This document shows positions 27,757 to 36,439 of a stretch of 64,000 bases of DNA, piece by piece. The stretch lies in NCBI RefSeq assembly GCF_004362525.1, contig NZ_SNXS01000002.1, forward strand, positions 124,001 to 188,000, given 5' to 3'. The first letter of the stretch is position 1. Each line of letters begins with the position of its first letter. The stretch comes from Roseateles toxinivorans (GTDB taxonomy: Bacteria > Pseudomonadota > Gammaproteobacteria > Burkholderiales > Burkholderiaceae_C). Below the pieces are notes generated by a model, which saw only the letters and a list, made by a program, of their open reading frames with translations, was not told the origin of the DNA and ran no database searches. Both the position numbers and the translations under genes were made by a program.

Positions 27757-29040
27757 TCAGCGCGCCTTGGGCCCATAGAACGCGAACTTGGTGTCCGGCT
27801 GCTTGCCGCTCATCAGCTCCGCCAGTGCACGCCCCGAGCCCGCGCCATGCGTCCAGCCCAGGGTGCCGTGGCCGGCATTGATCCACAGATTGCTGTGCTT
27901 CCTGCTGTGGCCGATATAGGGGATGTTGGTCGGCGTGCTCGGGCGCAGGCCGGTCCAGAAATTGGTCTCGCTGGTGTCGGCCACGCCCGGGAACAGCTCC
28001 TCGTAGCGGCGCACCAGGGCCTCGCAGCGCACGCGCGAGGTGGCGTTGTTCAGCTGCGTGTCGTAGCCGACCAGCTCCGCCGTACCGGCAATGCGCACAT
28101 GGTCGCCCAGCCGTGAGATCGCGATCTTGCGCGTGTCGTCCAGCAGGCTGACGACGCTGGCGCGCTCGGGGTGCTTGAGGCGCATCGTCGTCGAGTAGCC
28201 CTTGGCCGGGTAGATGTTCAGGTCTTCACCCACGGTACGCAGCAGCGGCGCAGTGTAGGAGCCCATCGCGGCCACAAAGGCATCGGCCTGCAGCGTGCCG
28301 GTCGCACCGGTGCGGGAGGCGGCGATGCGCGCGCCGCTGATGCCGCCGCCGGCCTGTTCCAGCGCCAGGATGTCGTGCTCGAACAGGAAGGTGGCGCCGC
28401 GGGCCATGCAGCGCTTGGTCAGCTCCTGGGTAAAGACGGCGCAGTCACCCGACTCGTCGCTGGGCGTGAAGGTGCCGCCGAAGATATTGCTGCCGAAGCT
28501 GGCCAGCGCCGGCTCGACCTTGAGCACCTCGTCGCGATTCAGCACGCGGCGATCGACGCCATGGCGGCGCATCACCTCGGCGCCGGCCGCCCCGGCGTCG
28601 AAGTCATGCTGGCTGGAGAAGAAGTGCAGGATGCCGCGCTCAAGCCGGTTGTATTCGATGCCGGTCTGCGCGACCAGGCTCTTCAGCGACTCGTGGCTGT
28701 AGCGGCCCAGCATCACCAGCTCCTCGACATTGCGCTCGAAGGCGGCCGTCGTGCACTGGGTCAGAAAGCTCAGGCCCCAGCGCCATTGCTGCGGGTCCAG
28801 GCTGGGGCGGAACAGCAGTGGCGAATCATCGCGAAGCAACCATTTGGCGACCTTGAACGGTGCGCCGGCATTGGCCCAGGGCTCACAGAAGCTGACCGAG
28901 ATCTGCGCGCCATTGGCAAAGCTGGTTTCATGCGCAGCCTCGGACTGACGGTCCACCACGGTGACCTCATGGCCGGCCTCCAGCAAATACCAGGCGGTGC
29001 TCACACCGATGATGCCCGCACCCAAGACGACGACTTTCAC
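27757..29040 (-). CDS. dadA: D-amino acid dehydrogenase small subunit
   Basis: A 427-residue FAD-dependent dehydrogenase that oxidises D-amino acids, mainly D-alanine, to 2-oxo acids and passes electrons to the respiratory chain. The dinucleotide-binding motif VVVLGAGIIGVSTAWYL starts at residue 3; downstream marks are ANGAQISVSFCEPWA, YPAKGYSTTM and the C-terminal NLWINAGHGTLGWTHGAGSGRALAELM. The start is a GTG, and no alternative gives the FAD motif at the usual place. It follows argO on the same strand after 49 nt. No alanine racemase (dadX) gene is next to it. Confidence 0.93.
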   Translation of the reverse strand: MKVVVLGAGIIGVSTAWYLLEAGHEVTVVDRQSEAAHETSFANGAQISVSFCEPWANAGAPFKVAKWLLRDDSPLLFRPSLDPQQWRWGLSFLTQCTTAAFERNVEELVMLGRYSHESLKSLVAQTGIEYNRLERGILHFFSSQHDFDAGAAGAEVMRRHGVDRRVLNRDEVLKVEPALASFGSNIFGGTFTPSDESGDCAVFTQELTKRCMARGATFLFEHDILALEQAGGGISGARIAASRTGATGTLQADAFVAAMGSYTAPLLRTVGEDLNIYPAKGYSTTMRLKHPERASVVSLLDDTRKIAISRLGDHVRIAGTAELVGYDTQLNNATSRVRCEALVRRYEELFPGVADTSETNFWTGLRPSTPTNIPYIGHSRKHSNLWINAGHGTLGWTHGAGSGRALAELMSGKQPDTKFAFYGPKAR

Positions 29041-29089
29041 AGCATTCCCGTTCTGACGGCAGCGCCGTCGGCTTTCTTTCGATTGATCG

Positions 29090-29719
29090 CTACTGCACCA
29101 CCAGCGGGCGCATCAGCAGTTGCAGGCCCAGGCTGGCCATCAGCACGGCGATCAAGCCGTCGATGACACGCCAGACCACCGGCTTTTGCAAGGGGGTGGC
29201 CACCGCCGCAGCCCCGAAACCGAGCAATCCGAACCACATCACCGACGCAAGACTCGCGCCACTGGCAAAGGCCCAGCGCAACTCGGCCGGCTGCTGCGAA
29301 CCGACGGTGCCCAGCAGCACGACGGTGTCCAGATAGACGTGCGGGTTCAGAAAAGTCATCGTCGCCGCAGCGCCCAGGGCCGCCTGCAGACCCAGGCCGG
29401 CGCCGGCGGTCTGCAGGCTGTCGGCACCCTGCCAGGCACGCCAGGCCGAGCGCGCGGCGTAGTAGAGGAGAAAGGCCGCACCACCGAAGCGGAAGATTTC
29501 CATCACCAGCGGCGAGCTGGCGATGGCGGCGCCCAGGCCGAATACGCCCAGGCAGATCAGCGCCACATCGGACAGGCTGCACAGCAGGACCACCGGCCCC
29601 ACATGCTGGCGGCGCAGGCCCTGGCGCAGCACCAGCGCGTTCTGCGCGCCAATGGCCATGATCAGGCTGGCTCCGGTGAGCCAGCCCTGGGTCACGGCTG
29701 TGGCGATATGCGAATCCAT
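29090..29719 (-). CDS. argO: LysE/ArgO-type basic amino acid exporter
   Basis: A 209-residue inner-membrane exporter with about six hydrophobic segments. The N-terminal segment LIMAIGAQNALVLRQGLRRQHV is characteristic of LysE/ArgO; FLNPHVYLDTVVLLG is the second family signature. The expected function is export of L-arginine and/or L-lysine and toxic analogues. It is divergent from an ArgP/LysG-type LysR gene, the classical arrangement in which the regulator activates export when the amino acid accumulates. A perfect dyad lies in the intergenic gap. It may be co-transcribed with dadA downstream. Confidence 0.92.
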   Translation of the reverse strand: MDSHIATAVTQGWLTGASLIMAIGAQNALVLRQGLRRQHVGPVVLLCSLSDVALICLGVFGLGAAIASSPLVMEIFRFGGAAFLLYYAARSAWRAWQGADSLQTAGAGLGLQAALGAAATMTFLNPHVYLDTVVLLGTVGSQQPAELRWAFASGASLASVMWFGLLGFGAAAVATPLQKPVVWRVIDGLIAVLMASLGLQLLMRPLVVQ

Positions 29720-29768
29720 GGGGCGAGGTCTTGCCTTGGCCGCGACAGCGGCAGTGCCCGCATTGTCG

Positions 29769-29795
29769 GTAGCTTCCCCCGATTGTTGAAGCTAC
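29769..29795. promoter_or_regulatory. ArgP/LysG-type operator dyad
   Basis: A perfect inverted repeat, GTAGCTTC-N11-GAAGCTAC, lies 50 nt before argO and 34 nt before argP in their 109-nt divergent gap. The spacing contains the T-N11-A layout expected for LysR regulators. It is the obvious candidate for the activator site. Confidence 0.7.
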
Positions 29796-29828
29796 ATTCA
29801 TACTTCTCTCGCAACATTAGATCTACTT

Positions 29829-30761
29829 ATGAAAGACCTGGACTTGGCCGCGCTGCAGTGCCTGGCGGCCCTGGCCGACGAGGGCAACTTCGAGCGTGCC
29901 GCCCAGCGCCTGAACATCACGCAGAGCGCCGTGTCGCAGCGCCTGCGTGCGCTGGAGGCTCAGGTCGGCCAGTTGCTGGTCATACGCACCCGGCCGCTAC
30001 GACTGACCGAGCAGGGCAAGCTGCTGCTGCGCTTGGCCCGGCAGATCCAGGCGCTGAGCAGCGATGTGGCCCGCGAGCTGGGCCTGCAGCAGACGGCGAT
30101 GGAGCGGCTGCCGATTGCCGTCAATGCCGACAGCCTGGCGACCTGGGTGTTGCCTGCGCTTGACGGCCTGGTGCAGCAGGGTCTGCAAGCCGGTTACGGC
30201 CTGGAACTGGTCGTCGATGACCAGGACTTCACCCACGACTGGCTGCGCCAGGGTGCGGTGCTGGGTTGCGTCAGCACCGTGCGCGAAGCGCTGCGCGGCT
30301 GCCTGGTCCAGCCGCTGGGCGTGATGCGCTACATCGCGGTGGCCAGCCCGGCACTGATCGCTGGGCGGTTTCCCGAGGGCCTGACGCCGGTCAATTTCTC
30401 CCAGCTGCCGTTTCTGGTCTTCAACCGCAAGGACGACACCCAGGTCCAATGGGTCTCGCGCGCCTTTGGTTTGCGTGCGCCAACTTTGCAGGAGCGTTAT
30501 GTGCCGTCGTCGGAGGCCTATGTGCACGCCGTGCAAATGGGCTGGGGCATTGGCGTCGCACCCGAGCTCCAGGTACGGCCGCTGCTAGCCAGCGGCGCCT
30601 TGGTGGCCCTGCGGCCGGAGGTGACATTGGACGTGGCGCTGTTCTGGCATCAATGGAAGCTGCTGCCCGACAGCGTCGCTCAAGAGCCTGGCGTGGCCTT
30701 GCTGACCGAAGTGGGCAGGGCCCTGGCCGATGGCGCGCGCCGCGCCCTGGCTCAGGAGTGA
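29829..30761 (+). CDS. argP: ArgP/LysG-type LysR regulator
   Basis: A 310-residue LysR regulator of the ArgP (IciA)/LysG branch. The helix-turn-helix is in residues 18-37 (NFERAAQRLNITQSAVSQRL), and the opening MKDLDLAALQCLAALADEGNFERAA matches ArgP. The effector domain contains VNADSLATWVLPAL and DDQDFTHDWLRQGAVLGCVST, both family features. It is divergent from the argO exporter with a dyad between them, so arginine or lysine is the likely co-effector. It converges with a small membrane-protein gene whose end is 7 nt beyond its stop. Confidence 0.92.
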   Translation: MKDLDLAALQCLAALADEGNFERAAQRLNITQSAVSQRLRALEAQVGQLLVIRTRPLRLTEQGKLLLRLARQIQALSSDVARELGLQQTAMERLPIAVNADSLATWVLPALDGLVQQGLQAGYGLELVVDDQDFTHDWLRQGAVLGCVSTVREALRGCLVQPLGVMRYIAVASPALIAGRFPEGLTPVNFSQLPFLVFNRKDDTQVQWVSRAFGLRAPTLQERYVPSSEAYVHAVQMGWGIGVAPELQVRPLLASGALVALRPEVTLDVALFWHQWKLLPDSVAQEPGVALLTEVGRALADGARRALAQE

Positions 30762-30768
30762 GCGCCTC

Positions 30769-30972
30769 TCAGCGCCGGTCGCTTCCCGGTGCCGAAGCAG
30801 CCGGTCCGGCCGCAGTGGCTTCCGTGGGCAGGGGCATCAGGCTGCTGTCCTGGTCGATCAGCTTGGCGGCCTGCAGATCCATCACCGGCACGCTCGCGGC
30901 CAGCCACACGGAGCTGAGCACCGCGCTGCCGACCACGCCCCAGGTGAGGCAATTGAAGAACTGCTGCTTCAT
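30769..30972 (-). CDS. small single-pass membrane or exported protein, unknown
   Basis: A 67-residue protein, MKQQFFNCLTWGVVGSAVLSS at the start, with one hydrophobic segment at about residues 9-30 and a short Ala/Pro-rich acidic tail ending SDRR. The segment could be an uncleaved anchor. No family is recognised. The ATG at 30972 gives a clean start before the hydrophobic core; longer frames upstream run into non-coding sequence with poor codon bias. It is transcribed towards argP. It could be a small-protein gene of its own or a Burkholderiales-specific orphan; confidence is moderate because no ribosome binding site is clear. Confidence 0.5.
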   Translation of the reverse strand: MKQQFFNCLTWGVVGSAVLSSVWLAASVPVMDLQAAKLIDQDSSLMPLPTEATAAGPAASAPGSDRR

Positions 30973-31331
30973 TGCAAAGTGATGGATTGAGCCGAGAGTT
31001 ACAAAGCCGGGACAAGGTGCGCAGCATATAGGGTTTACACCTGAGCACCATCCCCAATCGGTGCGAAATTGCAACAAGGCTGAGCCCGGACACAGGCAGT
31101 CCTGAGGACTGACTGTGCCTGGCGAAGGCCAGGGCCTCCTGGCCCTGGCGCAAGCACCGCGTGAACCTCGGCCCACAAGCCACGGCAAAGCAGGCCCGGA
31201 GCACCCCCATGCTTAGGGATGCGGTGTGCGTTTTGCCCATGAATCCGTTGTTGTCCACCCAATTGGGGTGTTCACTTTTTTACAACGAGGACGAAACTAC
31301 CTACACCCCCGATGTACGCAGTGAGGCCCCC
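30973..31331. other. 359-nt intergenic region with structured repeat, no gene
   Basis: Short frames here have poor codon bias and no start signals. The region holds copy A of the structured repeat (31081-31149), a TATA-like patch (CATATAGGG, 31025-31033) and a weak terminator-like hairpin, CACCC-N5-GGGTG, at 31257-31271. Six T residues follow that hairpin at 31277-31282. A plus-strand RNA from about 31040 to 31282 would fit these signs. Confidence 0.45.
31081..31149 (+). ncRNA. structured repeat element, copy A
   Basis: Begins TGAGCCCGGACACA and, after a variable tip, has TGTGCCTGGCGAAGG (31114-31128); the same two blocks recur at 34441. They pair as a stem (GCC/GGC, GG/CC, CACAG/CTGTG) with a conserved C-T mismatch and bulged A. 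The tip is AGTCC-TGA-GGACT. A second perfect 9-bp hairpin follows: GCCAGGGCC-TCCT-GGCCCTGGC (31128-31149). The segment CCTCCT around its loop could pair with a Shine-Dalgarno AGGAGG. No protein gene ends directly before this copy. Confidence 0.5.
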
Positions 31332-31538
31332 ATGAGATTCCTGCCCGCCATGCTCCAGTTCCGCCGCTCCACCGACCGCGCGCGCGTCCCGCATGAGCAG
31401 GACCCGGCCGACCTCGGCACTGCCTTCGGCATGGAAGCCAGCCTCGACGAGGAAATGGACTACTGGCCGGTCAAGGACGCGGCCGGCGTCGAGGCCTACA
31501 AGCAGGAAGCGCCGATGTCCTGGTTGTCGCGGCGCTGA
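31332..31538 (+). CDS. small hypothetical protein
   Basis: A 68-residue protein: basic start (MRFLPAMLQFRRSTDRAR), acidic middle (SLDEEMDYWPVKDAAGVEAYKQEAP), short basic end. No signal peptide, membrane segment or known domain is visible. It lies downstream of the copy A structured repeat and converges with the phosphoesterase gene, whose stop is 2 nt beyond its own. Codon bias in the frame resembles true genes here. I do not recognise it; the start could also be a little further downstream at Met7. Confidence 0.5.
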   Translation: MRFLPAMLQFRRSTDRARVPHEQDPADLGTAFGMEASLDEEMDYWPVKDAAGVEAYKQEAPMSWLSRR

Positions 31539-31539
31539 G

Positions 31540-32319
31540 CTAGACAAAGACCTCGAATGTTTTGAGCGGGTCATGGCCGTCGGCCTCGCCCTTGCGCAAG
31601 AGGCCCCGGGCATTGCTGAGCACCCTTGTTGCGCCGCCCGTGTGGGCAAACAGATAGTCATGCCGGCAATGCAGATGGCCGTGCACCCAGACATCCACCA
31701 AGGGCAGTAGCGCCTCATCGTTGTTGCAGAAACTCGCCGTGCCCGGCTGGTTGCCGTAGCGGCTGTCGGCGCTCTTCAGGCTGGGTGCGAAATGGGTGAT
31801 CGCCACCTGCGCATCCCAGCGCCCCTCGACCGGCTCGACCAGGGTCCTGGCCAGCCAGTCGCGACACAACAGCCCCTCCTCCCGCACCGCCTTGGCGTCG
31901 AACACCGCGCCGTTTCGGGTCGCCCCCATCACCCGCTGGAAGTAGGCGCCGGCCCGCATCGCACGGTCCAGCTGCTGGGCGCCGAATACCTCAAAATCAC
32001 TCCAGCGCGTGTTGCCGACAAAGCGCACGCGCCGGCCCTCCCGGTCGGTCAGCACGCAGCTGTCGAAGTCCAGCATCGTCATGTCCAGACTCGCCGTCAG
32101 CTCGCGCAGACCGGCCCGGGCTTCGTGGATGTCGCGACCATCGAACTCATGATTACCGGGCACGAACAGCATGGGCACCGGCCAGCCGCGAAAGCGCTCG
32201 AGGCTGGCCCAGGTGGTGTCGATGTCGCCGGCCAGCACCAGCAACTCGGCGTCCGGTGCAGGCACCGGGTCGAAGGGCTCCGTCTCCATATGGAGATCGG
32301 ACAGCAATTGAAACTGCAT
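31540..32319 (-). CDS. calcineurin-like metallophosphoesterase
   Basis: A 259-residue cytoplasmic phosphoesterase. Metal-binding blocks appear in order: SDLHMET (residues 7-13), LAGDID (about 30-35), PGNHEFDG (about 54-61), THFAPS (about 175-180) and VHGHLH (about 213-218). This is the complete set for the fold. The spacing resembles the small YfcE-like/phosphohydrolase group without extra domains. The substrate is unknown; nucleotides or phosphodiesters are typical of the superfamily. It is transcribed in the same direction as the SEC-C UPF0149 gene, 9 nt downstream of it, so they may form an operon. Confidence 0.87.
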   Translation of the reverse strand: MQFQLLSDLHMETEPFDPVPAPDAELLVLAGDIDTTWASLERFRGWPVPMLFVPGNHEFDGRDIHEARAGLRELTASLDMTMLDFDSCVLTDREGRRVRFVGNTRWSDFEVFGAQQLDRAMRAGAYFQRVMGATRNGAVFDAKAVREEGLLCRDWLARTLVEPVEGRWDAQVAITHFAPSLKSADSRYGNQPGTASFCNNDEALLPLVDVWVHGHLHCRHDYLFAHTGGATRVLSNARGLLRKGEADGHDPLKTFEVFV

Positions 32320-32328
32320 GCTCAGGCG

Positions 32329-33098
<770 letters not shown>

Positions 33099-33102
<4 letters not shown>

Positions 33103-34073
33103 AGGTCCGATTGTCGTCGGTTACGGGGCGCTGCAGGCAGGGCCTGGGCGTTGATGGCGGCAGCAATCAGCCGCTGGCGCAGCCAGGCCTGGGCAGGATG
33201 GTCATCATTGCGCAGATGCCACAGCATTTCGACATGCACGCGCGCCAGCGGCATCGGCAGCGGCCGCTCGATCAGCTCGCGCTTGTAGCCGGTCGCATCA
33301 ATGAAAGACGCCGGCAGCACGGTCAGCAGGTCGGAGTGCGCGACCACCCGGCCGGCGGTGAAGAACTGGTTCACCGTCAGCACGATGCGGCGACTGCGGT
33401 TCAGCGCGCCCAGCGACTCATCGACAAAACCATGGGCCCGGCCCGAGAAGCTGACCAGCAGGTGGCGGGCGGCGCAGTAGGCGTCCAGGGTCAGTTCCTG
33501 ATCGGCCAGCGGATGGCCGCGTCGCATCACACAGACATACTCGCTCTCATACAAGCGGTAGTTGCGTATCGGCGCCATGCCGGCCTGGGAGGCCAGGGTT
33601 GCTACCGCATTCGGGAAATAGCCCACCGCGCAATCGACCTCGCCCTGCTCCAGCAGCCTCCGTGGGTCGCGGGTGGTCAGCGGCAGCACTCGAATATTGG
33701 CCAGCACGCCAAGGCGTTCGAACTCCACCATCAGCGGCGGCAGCAGCATGGCGGCGGTGGCGTCGGCCATGGCCAGGTGGACGGTCAGCTCGTCGACCTG
33801 CGGATTGAAGTCGGCCGGATCCAGGGCCAGGCGCAGCCGGTTCAGCGCCGCGCGCACCTCGGGCCACAGGCTCTCGGCATGGGATGAGGGCTTGACGCCG
33901 AAGGCCTGGCGCTGGAACAAGTCCTCGCCCATCGCCTCCTTGAGCCGCTTCAGCGCGTGGCTGACGGCCGGCTGCGTCATCGCCAGGCGCTCGGCGGCGC
34001 GGGTCAGATTGCCCTCGGCCATGACGGCGTCGAACACGCGCAGCAGGTTCAGATCGAGGGTGCGGAAGTTCAT
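33099..34073 (-). CDS. LysR-family regulator (NodD/LeuO-like group)
   Basis: A 324-residue LysR regulator. The opening [43 protein letters not shown] is the form typical of the NodD/NahR/LeuO-like group; the effector domain runs from about residue 95. A TATAAA hexamer on its strand at 34101-34106 lies 28 nt before the ATG and is a plausible -10. The downstream UPF0149 gene overlaps its stop by 4 nt. Divergent from it is a 79-residue small-protein gene, and a 14-bp palindrome in the gap may be its operator. The effector is unknown. Confidence 0.88.
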
Positions 34074-34139
34074 GAGGTCGTGCAGAAGGCATGCGATCTG
34101 TTTATACCTTCAATGCGCATCTTTCATTGGCTTAATGTC

Positions 34140-34153
34140 TAGGGTTAACCCTA
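34140..34153. promoter_or_regulatory. 14-bp palindrome between lysR and the small-protein gene
   Basis: TAGGGTTAACCCTA is a perfect palindrome in the 130-nt divergent gap, 67 nt before the lysR start and 51 nt before the small-protein start. It fits a regulator-binding site. An AT-rich TTAATG sits just left of it and could be part of the plus-strand promoter. Confidence 0.5.
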
Positions 34154-34203
34154 AACTCTCGCCATCGACTCCAAAAGGGTCTCCCAACAGTCAAGGAAAC
34201 GCC

Positions 34204-34443
34204 ATGAGCATCGCATCCCAAACCTTCGGTCTGCCGACCCGCCACTCCATCCGCCACAGCGGCTCCCTGTCCTCGATCGGCGCCCGCGCCTGGCTGAGCC
34301 TGCTGGCCAGCGTCAAGGCCTACCGCGCCGCCGCCGCCGACCGCGCCGCCGAACGCGAACTGCTGAACTTGGCCGACCAGTACGAAATGAGCATGCCGTC
34401 GTTCGCCGCCGAACTGCGCGCCGCCAACGCACGCCGTAACTGA
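34204..34443 (+). CDS. small basic protein of unknown function
   Basis: A 79-residue protein rich in Ala, Ser and Arg with a conserved-looking C-terminal block ELLNLADQYEMSMPSFAAELRAA. The layout recalls the many short Burkholderiales proteins of 60-90 residues with this type of ending, and loosely the DUF1127 small proteins, but I cannot assign it firmly. There is no signal peptide. An AAGGAA ribosome binding site at 34193-34198 fixes the ATG at 34204. Its stop codon TGA is the first three bases of structured repeat copy B, and an intrinsic terminator follows. So the mRNA has a long folded 3' end that may be a processed small RNA. Confidence 0.75.
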   Translation: MSIASQTFGLPTRHSIRHSGSLSSIGARAWLSLLASVKAYRAAAADRAAERELLNLADQYEMSMPSFAAELRAANARRN

Positions 34444-34553
34444 GCCCGGACACAAGGCCCGGAAGGGGCTTGTGCCTGGCGAAGGACGAAAGGCGATACA
34501 AGCCTTTCGGCTGAGAACCAATATTGAGAAAGCCCGCTTCAAAGCGGGCTTTT
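34441..34553 (+). ncRNA. structured repeat element, copy B, 3' of a small-protein gene
   Basis: Same flanks as copy A: TGAGCCCGGACACA (34441-34454) and TGTGCCTGGCGAAGG (34471-34485). The stem is GCC/GGC, GG/CC, CACAAG/CTTGTG with the same C-T mismatch and bulged A, but the tip differs (CCC-GGAA-GGG). The extra base pair CACAAG/CTTGTG against CACAG/CTGTG in copy A is a matched change on both sides. A second hairpin is CGAAAGGC-N7-GCCTTTCG (34487-34509). The third is an intrinsic terminator. It starts at the stop codon of the 79-residue gene. Confidence 0.55.
34529..34552. terminator. bidirectional intrinsic terminator
   Basis: An 11-bp perfect stem, AAAGCCCGCTT-CA-AAGCGGGCTTT, is followed by further T residues on the plus strand and T-rich sequence on the minus strand. 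It lies between the convergent small-protein gene and pckG (stop at 34574) and can serve both. Confidence 0.85.
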
Positions 34554-34573
34554 CTACGTCTGGTTGCAGGTGA

Positions 34574-36439
34574 TCAGTCGGCCAGGCGGGCCTCGATCTG
34601 GGCCTTGGTGGCTTGAAGCTCCGCCGGCAGGTGGTAGCTCAGCTGCTCGAACAGGGCCGTGTGCAGTTCCAGCTCGGCCTTCCAGGCGGCCTTGTCGATG
34701 TGGGTGACCTGCTCGAACTGGGCGGGGCTGAAGTCCAGGCCGTCCCATTGCAGATCGCCGTAGCCGGGGCTGAGGCCGAACAGGTGTTCCTCGGCCTTGC
34801 CGGTGCCCTCGACGCGCTCCAGCATCCACTTCAGCACGCGCATGTTCTCGCCATAGCCGGGCCAGACGAACTTGCCGTCCGGGCCCTTGCGGAACCAGTT
34901 GACGCAGAAAATTTTGGGCAGCTGGCCGCCCAGGGACTCAAGCTTGTGCTCCATGTCCAGCCAGTGCTGGAAATAGTCGCTCATGTTGTAGCCGCAGAAG
35001 GGCAGCATGGCGAACGGGTCGCGGCGCACCACGCCCTGCTGACCGGCGGCGGCGGCGGTGGTCTCCGAACCCATGGTGGCGGCCATGTAGACGCCTTCCA
35101 TCCAGGTGCGGGCTTCGCTGACCAGGGGCACCGTCGTTGAACGGCGGCCGCCGAAGATGAAGGCATCGATGGCCACGCCGGCGGGGTTGTCCCATTCGGC
35201 ATCGAGCACCGGGTTGTTCAGCGCGGCCACCGTGAAGCGAGCGTTCGGATGGGCGGCCTTGGCGCCGGTTTCCTTTGCGATGGCCGGTGTCCAGTCCTTG
35301 CCTTGCCAGTCGATCAGATGGGCCGGCGGCGTGTCGGTCATGCCTTCCCACCACACATCGCCGTCATCGGTCAGCGCGACATTGGTGAAGATCACGTCAT
35401 GGGTCAGGCTGGCCATGCAGTTGAAGTTGGTCAGCGTGTTGGTGCCCGGAGCGACACCGAAGTAGCCGGCCTCGGGGTTGATCGCGTACAGGCGGCCGTC
35501 CTGGCCCGGCTTGATCCAGGCGATGTCGTCGCCGATGGTGGTGACCTTCCAGCCGTTCAGGCCGGCCGGCGGGATCAGCATCGCGAAGTTCGTCTTGCCG
35601 CAGGCGCTGGGGAAGGCGGCGGCGACGTGGTACTTCTTGCCGGCCGGATTGGTGACGCCCAGTATCAGCATGTGCTCGGCCAGCCAGCCCTGGTAACGGC
35701 CCATCGTCGAGGCGATGCGCAGCGCGAAGCACTTCTTGCCCAGCAGCGCGTTGCCGCCGTAGCCGGAGCCGTAGGACCAGATCTCGTGCGTTTCGGGATA
35801 GTGGACGATGTACTTGGTGCTGTTGCAGGGCCAGGCCACGTCTTGCTGGCCCTCGGCCAGCGGCGCGCCGACGGTGTGCACGCAGGGCACGAACTCGCCG
35901 TTCTCGCCCAGCACGTCCAGCGCGCCACGACCCATGCGGGTCATGATGCGCATGTTCACGGCCACATAGGGGCTGTCGCTCAGCTCGACGCCGATGTGCG
36001 CGATCGGCGAGCCCAGCGGGCCCATGCTGAAGGGCACGACGTAAAGGGTGCGGCCACGCATCGCGCCCTTGAACAAGGCCTTGTCACCCGACTGCAGCAG
36101 TTGGCGCATCTCGGCCGGTGCCATCCAGTTATTGGTCGGGCCGGCGTCTTCCTTGCGCTCGGAACAGATATAGGTGCGGTCTTCGACGCGCGCCACGTCG
36201 CTGGGGTCGCTGCAGGCCAGATAGCTGTTGGCACGCAGCTCGGGGTTCAGCCTCTTGAAGGTGCCGGCCTCGACCAGCTGGGCGCACAGCCGGTCGTACT
36301 CGGCCTGGCTGCCGTCACACCAATAGACATCGCTGGCTTGCGTGAGCGCGGCTACTTCCGCAACCCAGGCAATCAGACGGGCGTGTTTCACGTAGGCGGG
36401 CACGTTCAAGCGCAGCCCTTCCATGGCGGGTCGGTTCAT
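34574..36439 (-). CDS. pckG: phosphoenolpyruvate carboxykinase (GTP)
   Basis: A 621-residue GTP-dependent PEPCK that interconverts oxaloacetate and phosphoenolpyruvate at the start of gluconeogenesis. The kinase-1a loop is [14 protein letters not shown], with the reactive cysteine typical of GTP enzymes. Kinase-2 is [13 protein letters not shown], the guanine-binding region includes [15 protein letters not shown], and the RNWFRKG-like segment reads [10 protein letters not shown]. Length is normal. The ATG at 36439 was chosen over an in-frame TTG at 36451. The 5' leader folds into a terminator-like structure. No other gluconeogenic gene is adjacent. Confidence 0.96.
   Translation of the reverse strand: MNRPAMEGLRLNVPAYVKHARLIAWVAEVAALTQASDVYWCDGSQAEYDRLCAQLVEAGTFKRLNPELRANSYLACSDPSDVARVEDRTYICSERKEDAGPTNNWMAPAEMRQLLQSGDKALFKGAMRGRTLYVVPFSMGPLGSPIAHIGVELSDSPYVAVNMRIMTRMGRGALDVLGENGEFVPCVHTVGAPLAEGQQDVAWPCNSTKYIVHYPETHEIWSYGSGYGGNALLGKKCFALRIASTMGRYQGWLAEHMLILGVTNPAGKKYHVAAAFPSACGKTNFAMLIPPAGLNGWKVTTIGDDIAWIKPGQDGRLYAINPEAGYFGVAPGTNTLTNFNCMASLTHDVIFTNVALTDDGDVWWEGMTDTPPAHLIDWQGKDWTPAIAKETGAKAAHPNARFTVAALNNPVLDAEWDNPAGVAIDAFIFGGRRSTTVPLVSEARTWMEGVYMAATMGSETTAAAAGQQGVVRRDPFAMLPFCGYNMSDYFQHWLDMEHKLESLGGQLPKIFCVNWFRKGPDGKFVWPGYGENMRVLKWMLERVEGTGKAEEHLFGLSPGYGDLQWDGLDFSPAQFEQVTHIDKAAWKAELELHTALFEQLSYHLPAELQATKAQIEARLAD

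Noticed and set aside
29055-29069. GACGGC-AGC-GCCGTC followed by a T-rich run as a terminator
   Set aside because: The T-rich side is on the plus strand, where no gene ends; on the minus strand it lies between argO and dadA without a T-tract.
31161-31538. A longer start for the 68-residue small protein, giving 125 residues
   Set aside because: The extension runs through the T-tract and hairpin region with poor codon bias; the ATG at 31332 is more likely.
34441-34485. A known riboswitch in the structured repeat (GEMM, glycine, guanidine or SAH types)
   Set aside because: None of the invariant bases of these classes that I know could be placed, and copy B lies after a gene rather than in a leader.
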